Of a stretch of DNA of 13,568 nt, positions 7,721 through 13,356 are shown in pieces. Below the pieces are notes generated by a model that saw only the letters and a list, made by a program, of their open reading frames with translations, had not been told where the DNA came from and did not search any database. Numbering within the stretch: position 1 is the first letter of the stretch; each line of letters begins with the position of its first letter. The DNA comes from Myxococcota bacterium. GTDB lineage: Bacteria > Myxococcota > Polyangia > GCA-2747355 > JAKLHH01. The stretch lies in NCBI GenBank assembly GCA_022710245.1, contig JAKLHH010000070.1, forward strand, positions 1-13,568. The letters are read 5' to 3'. A program made the translations under genes and the position numbers.

Positions 7721-8005
7721 ATGTACACGCTGAAGAGCTTGAAGGAGCAGCTGCAGGAGGCCCTCGATCGGGGCGCCAGCACCGTGGAGTCGGCGCACCA
7801 GGTGGTCGCCCAGCAGCCGCTCGCGCTCCTCGGCCGCGTGGCGCCGGCGCGGGCGGTGAAGACCATCGGCGAGCTCCAGCGGCGTGGCATCGGGCGGGTC
7901 TACGGCGCGCTCCGGACCATCAACCACATGGTCACCGAGGTCGCCGGGGACCTCCTCGGCGCCGTTGACGAGGTCGAGCGCGAGCGGGCGCGCCGGCAGC
8001 CGTGA
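7721..8005 (+). CDS. Small helical protein, phasin-like, function unknown
   Basis: A 94-residue protein predicted to be almost entirely helical, with amphipathic stretches (LKSLKEQLQEALDRG, 4-18), a central hydrophobic part (QQPLALLGRVAP, 31-42), then GIGRVYGALRTINHMV (56-71) and an acidic/basic C-terminal helix. The layout, with an Ala/Val-rich helix around QPLALL followed by a Gly-x-x-x-Tyr helix, reminds me of small phasin-like modules, but this is a weak impression. No signal peptide or catalytic motif is seen. The ATG at 7721 has GGGAGGG 5 nt upstream. It is the first of three closely spaced small genes on this strand, opposite the hybrid kinase gene. The long open frame that contains it upstream is antisense to the hybrid kinase. 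Confidence 0.75.
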   Translation: MYTLKSLKEQLQEALDRGASTVESAHQVVAQQPLALLGRVAPARAVKTIGELQRRGIGRVYGALRTINHMVTEVAGDLLGAVDEVERERARRQP

Positions 8006-8057
8006 GGCGGCGATGCGGCGGGCGGGCGAGTGGGCGCGGCGGACGAGGAGGCTCCCC

Positions 8058-8303
8058 ATGCAACGGATCCCCAACGCGACGCTGGTGAGCGGCGGCAGGG
8101 TGCAGCTCGAGAGCGAGGAGGTCTGGGACGCGCCGACCGACCTCGAGGTCTACGCGACGCGCGAGGCCGAGGAGTTCCTGGTCTGGGTGCGCGTGGGTCT
8201 GGTCGGCCAGGTGGAGCCCCGGTGGATCCGCCCCTTCTGGGGCGTCACCATCCCGAGGTCGACCGCGCTCCGCGAGGAGCTGGAGCTCGGGCCGCCGAGG
8301 TGA
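8058..8303 (+). CDS. Small protein with PNATL / RPFWG motifs, paralogue 1
   Basis: An 81-residue protein of unrecognised family. It has PNATL at 5-9, an acidic middle (WDAPTDLEVYATRE), then FLVWVRVGLVG and the signature VEPRWIRPFWG followed by TIP, and a short acidic tail. No signal peptide or membrane helix is seen; the alternating hydrophobic pattern suggests a small beta-rich domain. The ATG at 8058 has GGAGG 6 nt upstream, at the downstream end of a 52-bp gap after the 94-aa gene, so the two are probably cotranscribed. A close paralogue at 10136-10372 lies just beyond the histidine kinase gene. The paralogy, with the conserved blocks falling in the same frame, strongly supports both as real genes. 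Function unknown; the context suggests a partner of the adjacent kinases. Confidence 0.85.
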   Translation: MQRIPNATLVSGGRVQLESEEVWDAPTDLEVYATREAEEFLVWVRVGLVGQVEPRWIRPFWGVTIPRSTALREELELGPPR

Positions 8304-8331
8304 TTCCGGGTGGGGGAGGGAGGTGGGAGCG

Positions 8332-8472
8332 GTGGAGCGACTGAGCAGCGTCCTTGACGGACCGCATCGTCACCGCGCGCGCTCGCGTGTCGTGGCCGAG
8401 ACCGTGCTCGTGATCGCGGCGCTCGCGGTCACCGCGCTCGGCACAGCGGCCTTCGCGGTGCTCGTGCGCTGA
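8332..8472 (+). CDS. 46-residue single-pass membrane peptide
   Basis: A GTG-initiated frame of 46 codons. The N-terminal half is basic (PHRHRARSR, 11-19) and the C-terminal half is one hydrophobic helix (about residues 21-45, VLVIAALAVTALG within it), ending in Arg and a TGA. By the positive-inside rule the N-terminus should be cytoplasmic. GGAGGT lies 7 nt before the GTG. The gene begins 28 bp after the 81-aa gene and is followed by a hairpin with a T-rich tail, so it looks like the last gene of a three-gene unit. It is too short for routine gene finders. Function unknown; small membrane peptides often modulate a neighbouring membrane or signalling protein. Confidence 0.6.
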   Translation: MERLSSVLDGPHRHRARSRVVAETVLVIAALAVTALGTAAFAVLVR

Positions 8473-8498
8473 GCCCGGCAAGCTGCCCTCCTCGCGTC

Positions 8499-8526
8499 CT
8501 GCGGACGCCCCGCAGATTCTCTCCTT
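8499..8526 (+). terminator. Probable intrinsic terminator after the small-gene unit
   Basis: CTGCGG (8499-8504), a 5-nt loop and CCGCAG (8510-8515) form a perfect 6-bp GC-rich stem followed by ATTCTCTCCTT. It lies 26 bp after the 46-aa gene and would separate the small-gene unit from the kinase gene. Confidence 0.5.
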
Positions 8527-8552
8527 GAACCCGCGCGCGGATCGGCTAAGCC
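8525..8552 (+). promoter_or_regulatory. Weak candidate promoter of the PAS histidine kinase gene
   Basis: TTGAAC (8525-8530) is followed after 16 bp by TAAGCC (8547-8552). The -35 is fair (4 of 6) and the -10 poor (2 of 6), but this is the only AT-leaning island between the terminator and the kinase start at 8619. Confidence 0.25.
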
Positions 8553-8618
8553 AATCTCAGTGCCCCCAGCGACGGGGACGGGAGCTGCCCGCGGCCCGGG
8601 CAGGGGCGGGAGCGCGCC

Positions 8619-10061
8619 TTGGGAGCGTTGCGCGAGCGGCTGAGCGCCGTCGAGCTCGAGGAGCTGATCGAGCAGGCCGAGCCATGCTGCGTGCTCGACG
8701 ACGAGCTGCGCATCGTCTTCGTCAACCGCGGCTTCGAGGCGCTGACCGGCCGGTCTCGCGAGGAGCTCCGGGGACGCACGCTCCAGGACGTCTTCCCCGC
8801 CGTGAGCGAGCGAGACACGCCCGTCTGCGACGAGGTCCGGCGCGCGCAGCACGAGCGGACGGCGGCCGCGCTCGAGGCCCGCTTCGGGCCGCTCGATCTC
8901 TGGGCCGATCTGCGCCTCCAGCCCCTCGCGGGCGGGGGCCTGGCGCTCTTCGTCAGCAGCGCGAACCGTCGCAAGCAGGCCGAGGCGGCGCGCGAGCACG
9001 CCCGCGAGCTCCTCGCCGGGATCCTCGAGCGCGTCCCGGTGATGATCACCATCTACGATCCGCAGCTGCGCCGCTTTCACCTCAACGCGGAGCTGCGGCG
9101 GGTCCTCGGCTGGACCGACGAGGACGCGCGGGACCGCGGTCTGCTGGAGCTCTGCTACCCCGAGCCCGCCGTGCGCGAGGAGGCGCGCCGTTTCATGGAG
9201 TCGGCGCAGCCGGGCTGGCGCGAGCTCACGGTGACCGCGAAGGACGGCACCTGTGTCGAGACCGCCTGGGCCAACGTGCGGCTCTCCGACGAGACCCAGG
9301 TCGGCATCGGCATCGACCTCCGCGAGCGCAAGCGAGCCGAGGCCGCGCACCGCGAGGGCGAGCGGCGCAAGGACGACTTTCTCGCGCTGCTCTCGCACGA
9401 GCTGCGCAACCCGCTGGCGCCGATCCGCAACAGCCTCTACATCCTCGAGCGCGTTCCGCCTGGCAGCGAGCAGGCGCGGAGGGCCGTGGAGGTCATCGAC
9501 CGGCAGGCCCGCCAGCTGGAGCGGCTGGTCGGCGACCTCCTCGACGTGAGCCGGATCGCGCGCGGCAAGCTGCACCTGGAGCGCGCGCCGCTCGAGCTGG
9601 GGGCGCTCGTCGAGCGGACCGTCGAGGACCATCGCTCGCTGTTCGAGGCGGCCGGGGTCACGCTCTCCCTCGAGCGCGGCGGGACGCCCCTCGTCATCGA
9701 GGGTGACGCGGCGCGAGTCGCCCAGGCGCTCGGCAACCTCCTCGGCAACGCGGTGAAGTTCACGTCTCGCGGAGGGCGCGTGACCGTCTCGCTCGACGCC
9801 GCTGGCCGCGAGGCAGTGCTGCGCGTGCGGGACACGGGGGTCGGCATCCCGCCGGACCGGCTGGTAGGGCTCTTCGAGCCGTTCGCGCAGGCCGGCCGCC
9901 CGGCCGAGACCCGCAAGGGCGGCCTCGGCCTCGGCCTCGCGCTGGTCAAGGCGGTCGCGGAGCTCCACGGTGGCTCGGCCAGCGCCTCGAGCGAGGGGGC
10001 GGGGCGGGGCGCGGAGCTGACGCTGCGCCTCCCGCTCCACTCCGCGCCGCGGGCTGGCTGA
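8619..10061 (+). CDS. PAS-domain sensor histidine kinase (non-hybrid)
   Basis: A 480-residue kinase with two PAS-type domains (about 11-115 and 128-236; second begins LAGILERVPVMITIYD), a HisKA domain with phosphoacceptor H260 in SHELRNP, and a HATPase domain with N373/N377 (GNLLGNAVKF), the G1 box DTGVGI (405-410), FEPF (419-422) and KGGLGLGL (433-440). No transmembrane segment or receiver domain is present. It should autophosphorylate on His and pass phosphate to a receiver elsewhere. The TTG at 8619 is chosen because GGGAG lies 6 nt upstream; a second TTG at 8628 is too close to its own purine run. The gene is bracketed by the two PNATL/RPFWG paralogues. Its kinase core resembles that of the divergent hybrid kinase, whose receiver might serve it; that is inference. 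Confidence 0.94.
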   Translation: MGALRERLSAVELEELIEQAEPCCVLDDELRIVFVNRGFEALTGRSREELRGRTLQDVFPAVSERDTPVCDEVRRAQHERTAAALEARFGPLDLWADLRLQPLAGGGLALFVSSANRRKQAEAAREHARELLAGILERVPVMITIYDPQLRRFHLNAELRRVLGWTDEDARDRGLLELCYPEPAVREEARRFMESAQPGWRELTVTAKDGTCVETAWANVRLSDETQVGIGIDLRERKRAEAAHREGERRKDDFLALLSHELRNPLAPIRNSLYILERVPPGSEQARRAVEVIDRQARQLERLVGDLLDVSRIARGKLHLERAPLELGALVERTVEDHRSLFEAAGVTLSLERGGTPLVIEGDAARVAQALGNLLGNAVKFTSRGGRVTVSLDAAGREAVLRVRDTGVGIPPDRLVGLFEPFAQAGRPAETRKGGLGLGLALVKAVAELHGGSASASSEGAGRGAELTLRLPLHSAPRAG

Positions 10062-10135
10062 GCGCTTGCGCGCGGGCGCGGATCGCGCAGGCTTAACCTC
10101 AAGACGAGACGGTGGGCGACGGAGGGAGGTGGCCG

Positions 10136-10372
10136 ATGAGCCGCGAGCCGAACGCGACCCTGCTCAAGCATGGATGGGTGCAGCGCGCCGGAGAGCCCTG
10201 GGAGGCGCCGGAGGACGTCGAGGTCTTCGCGACGCGAGACGAGCTGCGCGGCGGCTTCCTGGTCCGCGTCAGGCCCGGTCTGATCGGACGTGTGGAGCCG
10301 CGCTGGGTCCGGCCCTTCTGGGGAGCGAACATCCCGAGCGCGGAGGTCCTCGACGAGGACACCGAGCCGTAG
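10136..10372 (+). CDS. Small protein with PNATL / RPFWG motifs, paralogue 2
   Basis: A 78-residue protein paralogous to the 81-aa product of 8058-8303. By eye about half of the aligned residues match, concentrated in PNATL (5-9), VQ, W-x-AP-x-D-x-EV-x-ATR, FLVxVRxGLxG and VEPRWxRPFWGxxIP. Two small indels separate them, one before the first Trp and one before FLV. No signal peptide is seen. The ATG at 10136 has GGAGGT 5 nt upstream; an in-frame ATG at 10112 has no ribosome site. It begins 74 bp after the histidine kinase stop and is followed by the SOUL gene on the same strand. Family not recognised. Confidence 0.85.
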   Translation: MSREPNATLLKHGWVQRAGEPWEAPEDVEVFATRDELRGGFLVRVRPGLIGRVEPRWVRPFWGANIPSAEVLDEDTEP

Positions 10373-10461
10373 CCAGACTATGAGGGTGATCGCGGGGCCG
10401 GAGCGTCGCGGGCGAGCGCGGCGGAGGTGGGTCCCCGGTCCGGAGGGCGAGGTGGTGGGAG

Positions 10462-11154
10462 ATGACGAGAGTCGTGAAGGTCGGCCTGGCCGTGGCAGGG
10501 GCAGGCGTCGCCGCCGGCCTGGCCAGACGCTATCTGTTCCCGCGCCGCGTGGAGGAGCCCCGCTATGACGTCGTCGGCGAGCTGGGGCGCCTCGAGCTGC
10601 GCCGCTACGCCCCGCAGCTGCGTGCGGTGACCGAGGTCGCCGGCGAGCGCTCGCGCCAGCACGAGAGCGAGGCCTTCCGCCGTCTGGCGCGCTTCATCTT
10701 CGGCGCCAACCAGCGGCGCGAGGCGGTGCCGATGACCGCGCCCGTCCTCGAGGAGGCGGCCTCTCTGCCTCATCCCGGAGCGTCCCGCCGGGACGCGGGG
10801 ACCGCGGCCGCCGAAGGCGAGGTGCTGCCGATGACGGCGCCGGTGCTCGAGGAGCAGCAGGGCAGGGCGCTGCGGATGAGCTTCGTGATGCCGGCGGCCT
10901 ACTCGGTGGCCACGCTGCCGGCGCCCGTGGACCGGCGGGTGCACCTCGAGCAGGTGCCGCCGCGCAAGGTGGCCGCGCTGCGCTTCTCGGGGCTCACCTC
11001 GCGGCGACGCGTGGAGGCGAGGCGCGCGGAGCTGCGGGCTCGCCTGCAGCGGGTGGGGCTGCGCGCCCGCGCCGAGCCGACGCTCGCGCGCTACGACCCG
11101 CCGTGGGTGCTGCCCTTCCTGCGGCGCAATGAGCTGCTGGTGGAGATCGACTGA
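10462..11154 (+). CDS. SOUL family haem-binding protein, membrane-anchored
   Basis: A 230-residue SOUL/HBP family protein; members bind haem or tetrapyrroles. Family blocks include EEPRYDVVGELGRLELRRYA (31-50), ESEAFRRLARFIFGAN (68-83), the twin motif PMTAPVLEE at 90-98 and again at 123-131, MSFVMPAAYSVATLP (139-153) and YDPPWVLPFLRRNELLVEI (211-229). Residues 5-22 are a hydrophobic Ala/Gly/Val-rich helix followed by RRY, a likely N-terminal anchor or uncleaved signal. The twin TAPV motif is common in bacterial members. GAGGTG lies 7 nt before the ATG. It ends 22 bp from the convergent pseudokinase stop. Coming last in the cluster with two PAS kinases, it may handle haem for sensing, but that is inference. 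Confidence 0.9.
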   Translation: MTRVVKVGLAVAGAGVAAGLARRYLFPRRVEEPRYDVVGELGRLELRRYAPQLRAVTEVAGERSRQHESEAFRRLARFIFGANQRREAVPMTAPVLEEAASLPHPGASRRDAGTAAAEGEVLPMTAPVLEEQQGRALRMSFVMPAAYSVATLPAPVDRRVHLEQVPPRKVAALRFSGLTSRRRVEARRAELRARLQRVGLRARAEPTLARYDPPWVLPFLRRNELLVEID

Positions 11155-11176
11155 GCCTACCGCCGGGGAGAGGCGC

Positions 11177-12067
11177 TCAGGTGAGGTCGCCGAGCTCGGC
11201 CACGAGGCGCCAGAGCGCGCGGAGCTCGGCCGGCGTCACGCAGGCGGCGAGGACGCGATCGGCTGCGGCCGGCGCCGGTAGCCCCCCCTCCGGCCAGAGC
11301 AGCTCGACCGCGGCCTCGGAGAGACGCGGCTCGCGCTCGGCGATGAGGTCGGCGACGATCGCGAAGCCCCGCGGGTCCGGGCCGGTGAGGAGGCCGGCGA
11401 CCCGCTCGCGGTCGCGGCCCGCGGCGAGCGGGAGCACGGCGCGGCCGAGCGCGAGCACGTCGTCGGTCGGCGTGCCGGCGCGGGGAGCCAGGCGGAGGCC
11501 GTGGCAGAGCGAGACCGCCGAGCGCCAGCCCGGGCCGACGCGGACCTTGCCAGGCTCGAGGCGGCCGTGGACCAGACCGGCCTCGTGCAGCGCGGCGAGC
11601 TGGGCGCGTGCCTCGGCGAAGATGGCGAGCCCGAGGGCGAGGGAGAGGCGCTCGCCGCGCGCAGCGAGCGCCGCGTCGAGCTCGGCCAGGCTGGCGCCCT
11701 CGAGGAGCTGCGAGACGAGGTAGCCGCAGGCACGGCCCTCGTCCTCGGCCTCACCGAGGTCATAGAGCACCTCGATCCCCTCGCGCGCGGCGAGGGCCAC
11801 GCGCCTGAAGGGCTCCAGCTCGAAGTCGTCGAGGAGCGCGCGCGCGAAGACGCGGATGAAGAGCGGCTTCTCGAAGCCCGCGACGCCCAGCGCGAGGCCG
11901 TGGTAGCAGCGGTCGGGAGGGCCCGAGGGGATCGGCCGCGAGAGCCAGTAGCGGCCCAGCGGGCGGCCCGCCCAGGCGGTCGCGCGCCGGCCGGAGTGCG
12001 CAGCGAGCTCCTGGCGCGGGGGCGCGCTGCGGCGGAGGAAGCTCGCGTCGGCGGCGTGCTCGGGCAC
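11177..12067 (-). CDS. Pseudokinase (degenerate Ser/Thr kinase fold)
   Basis: A 296-residue protein whose order of segments follows the myxobacterial Ser/Thr kinase fold, but every catalytic motif is gone. LGRYWLSRPI (37-46) matches the kinase start LGRYELLERI. The Gly loop is replaced by PSGPPDRCYHG. The VALK lysine position reads LFIR (R72). The hinge region YLVSQLLEGASLAEL (116-130) is kept. The HRDxxxxN loop reads VHGRLEPGKV (166-175), with Asp replaced by R169 and Asn by K174. DFG reads CHG (188-190). It should not phosphorylate; a scaffolding or regulatory role is inferred. The GTG at 12067 directly follows an in-frame TGA, so translation cannot begin earlier; AGGTG is 4 nt upstream. 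TACAAT on the minus strand at 12119-12124 could be its -10 box. The C-terminal 80 residues match nothing I know. Confidence 0.85.
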   Translation of the reverse strand: MPEHAADASFLRRSAPPRQELAAHSGRRATAWAGRPLGRYWLSRPIPSGPPDRCYHGLALGVAGFEKPLFIRVFARALLDDFELEPFRRVALAAREGIEVLYDLGEAEDEGRACGYLVSQLLEGASLAELDAALAARGERLSLALGLAIFAEARAQLAALHEAGLVHGRLEPGKVRVGPGWRSAVSLCHGLRLAPRAGTPTDDVLALGRAVLPLAAGRDRERVAGLLTGPDPRGFAIVADLIAEREPRLSEAAVELLWPEGGLPAPAAADRVLAACVTPAELRALWRLVAELGDLT

Positions 12068-12148
12068 TCAGCACCTGGGCCCTGTCGGGAGGTTCAGGCA
12101 GTCGAAGCGCATGGGGCCATTGTAGTCAGGGCAGGTCGCGACGAACAC
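12068..12148 (-). CDS. Possible 26-aa cysteine-containing peptide upstream of the pseudokinase
   Basis: A GTG-started frame of 26 codons with a perfect AGGAGG 5 nt upstream (12154-12159, minus strand). It ends in TGA directly abutting the GTG of the pseudokinase (TGAGTG), a layout typical of translational coupling. The product has three Cys (6, 17 and the last residue) and reads FVATCPDYNG near its start. It could be a small protein or a leader peptide. Against it: TACAAT within the frame (12119-12124) could be the pseudokinase -10 box, which would put the frame outside that transcript. Confidence 0.4.
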   Translation of the reverse strand: MFVATCPDYNGPMRFDCLNLPTGPRC

Positions 12149-12182
12149 ACCCACCTCCTGGCCTCAGCTCGCCCGGCGATCG

Positions 12183-12204
12183 CCTGAGTGGTACCTGACT
12201 CAGG
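12183..12204. promoter_or_regulatory. Candidate operator: triple CCTGA half-site
   Basis: CCTGAGT at 12183 and CCTGACT at 12194 are direct repeats 11 bp apart (one helical turn). The second lies in the perfect palindrome CCTGA-C-TCAGG (12194-12204), and the outer arms CCTGAGT/ACTCAGG pair across an 8-bp loop. It stands between the divergent pseudokinase unit and the lipoprotein gene, where a dimeric repressor could control both. Confidence 0.4.
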
Positions 12205-12288
12205 TTCACGATCACTCGGAGGCGGTGGCCGTGCCGCGAAACTCCACGATCCGACGGACCGGCAGCGGCGGCACACGGCTTGCTCTCC

Positions 12289-12303
12289 TGGCTGGCGAAG
12301 CCA
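12289..12303 (+). promoter_or_regulatory. Small stem-loop in the leader of the lipoprotein gene
   Basis: TGGCT, a 5-nt loop GGCGA and AGCCA form a 5-bp stem 9 bp before the AGGAGG of the lipoprotein gene. It could shape or stabilise the 5' leader; a stem this short may be chance. Confidence 0.2.
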
Positions 12304-12325
12304 AACCACAAGAGGAGGCTCGACC

Positions 12326-13147
12326 ATGACCCGCTCCATCGCTCTCGCTCTCACCCTGGTCCTCGGACTCGCCCTCGTCGCCTGCGGGGTCGCAGGCGAG
12401 CCGGTCTCCAGCGACATCGCCGCGCTCACCGAGGACAGCGGCGAGGCCTCGGACGCCGGCGACAGCACGAGCGCGCTGCTGGCGCTCCCGCTGCAGCCGA
12501 TCAGCAGCCCGGAGCAGATCGCCTCGCCGGAGGCGGCGGCCGAGACGGCGGCCAGCGCCCCGAGCTTCTTCAAGCCCGCCGGCTGCGCCACCCGCAGCCG
12601 CTCCGGCAACGTGGCCACCTTCGAGCTCAAGGGCTGCACCGGGCCCTTCGGGCTTGTCGGCGTGAACGGCAAGCTGGTCGCCACCTTCACCAAGAGCGCC
12701 ACCCCCGGCACCCTCGACGTCAGCGAGAAGAGCGAGGGCCTGGTGGTCGGCAAGACCCCGATCGAGCAGTCGGCGACCGGCACCATCACCTTCAGCGGGA
12801 CCAAGCGCGTCGTCTCCTGGAAGGGCACCTACTCGGGCATCTCCGCTCGCAAGAGCCTGCCGATCAGCCACCAGGGCAGCTACACCGGCGTCTACGACGC
12901 GGCGACCGGCTGCCTCGAGCTCGACGGCAGCGCCACCACGCAGATCGGCAACCGCGGCGTCAGCACCACGACCACCGGGTACAAGCGCTGCAGCGGGGTC
13001 TGCCCCGAGGCAGGGACCATCACCGCGACCGGGCTCCTCAACAAGTTGACGGTGAAGGTCACCTACCTCGGGGCCGGCCTCGCCGAGCTGGCCCTCCCCT
13101 CGGGCAAGGTCTTCGACTACACCATGGGCTGGTGCGCGGCCCAGTAG
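12326..13147 (+). CDS. Lipoprotein of unknown function
   Basis: A 273-residue predicted lipoprotein. The signal peptide has a long Leu/Ala core and the lipobox LVAC (C20), followed by Gly, with no Asp retention signal. Residues 21-80 form an acidic, Ala/Ser-rich linker (SGEASDAGDSTSA). The rest looks like a compact beta-rich domain with many Thr/Ser/Gly strands (SATGTITFSGTKRVVSWKGT) and six further cysteines (87, 104, 196, 222, 226, 270), an even number that could form three disulphides outside the cytoplasm. AGGAGG lies 7 nt before the ATG. It is divergent from the pseudokinase unit, with a candidate operator between, and convergent with the repeat-protein gene at the right edge. I do not recognise the family. 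Confidence 0.88.
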   Translation: MTRSIALALTLVLGLALVACGVAGEPVSSDIAALTEDSGEASDAGDSTSALLALPLQPISSPEQIASPEAAAETAASAPSFFKPAGCATRSRSGNVATFELKGCTGPFGLVGVNGKLVATFTKSATPGTLDVSEKSEGLVVGKTPIEQSATGTITFSGTKRVVSWKGTYSGISARKSLPISHQGSYTGVYDAATGCLELDGSATTQIGNRGVSTTTTGYKRCSGVCPEAGTITATGLLNKLTVKVTYLGAGLAELALPSGKVFDYTMGWCAAQ

Positions 13148-13333
13148 AGCCACGGCTCGCTGCTCGCGCTGGTCCTCGCGGCCGCGGCCTGCGAGGAGCT
13201 CCCGCCCCGCCCTCCTCGGCCCCACCCCGCCCTCCTCGGCCCCGCCCCGCCCTCCTCGGCCTCGCCCCGCACCTCGACCCTCGCTGTCACCTGCGCCGAG
13301 CACGCGACGGCCAGCGCGCTCTCGGCAGCGTGA
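13148..13333 (+). pseudogene. Possible decayed lipoprotein start in the intergenic region
   Basis: In frame after the TAG of the preceding lipoprotein gene, the DNA reads LLALVLAAAACEEL, which looks like a signal peptide core with a terminal Cys, then a Pro-rich stretch coded by the 20-bp repeats, ending at TGA 13331. There is no ATG or GTG in the right place and no ribosome site. It could be a gene remnant or chance in GC-rich DNA. Confidence 0.2.
13201..13270. repeat. Tandem repeat, 20-bp unit, three copies plus a partial
   Basis: The unit CCCGCCCCGCCCTCCTCGGC occurs at 13201, 13221 and 13241 with an exact 20-bp period. The copies at 13201 and 13241 are identical and the middle copy differs at one base (A for G at its fourth position). 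A 10-bp partial copy with one change follows at 13261-13270. It lies in the gap between two convergent genes. Confidence 0.9.
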
Positions 13334-13356
13334 TCTCGGCGAGGGCTGGCGTGCGG

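Noticed and set aside
8370..10040. 556-aa minus-strand open frame
   Set aside because: Antisense to the PAS histidine kinase, which has all H, N and G boxes; the minus frame has no domain or ribosome site.
10380..10568. Plus-strand frame starting at ATG 10380 between paralogue 2 and the SOUL gene
   Set aside because: No ribosome site, Arg/Gly-rich, and it overlaps the start of the well-supported SOUL gene in another frame.
11151..11180. CTGAGC/GCTCAG inverted repeat across the convergent SOUL and pseudokinase stops
   Set aside because: The loop is 18 nt and there is no T-tract; most of the symmetry comes from the two facing TGA codons.
12119..12124. TACAAT on the minus strand as a definite pseudokinase promoter
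   Set aside because: Good -10 match, but the position 17 bp upstream reads TGTTCG with no -35 similarity, so I leave it as an alternative to the 26-codon frame.
13147..13160. GAGCC/GGCTC palindrome after the lipoprotein stop as a terminator
   Set aside because: The stem would leave a loop of only 2 nt and no T-rich tail follows.
12212..13303. 363-aa minus-strand open frame
   Set aside because: Antisense to the lipoprotein gene, low-complexity Gly/Ala/Arg composition, and it runs through the 20-bp repeat.
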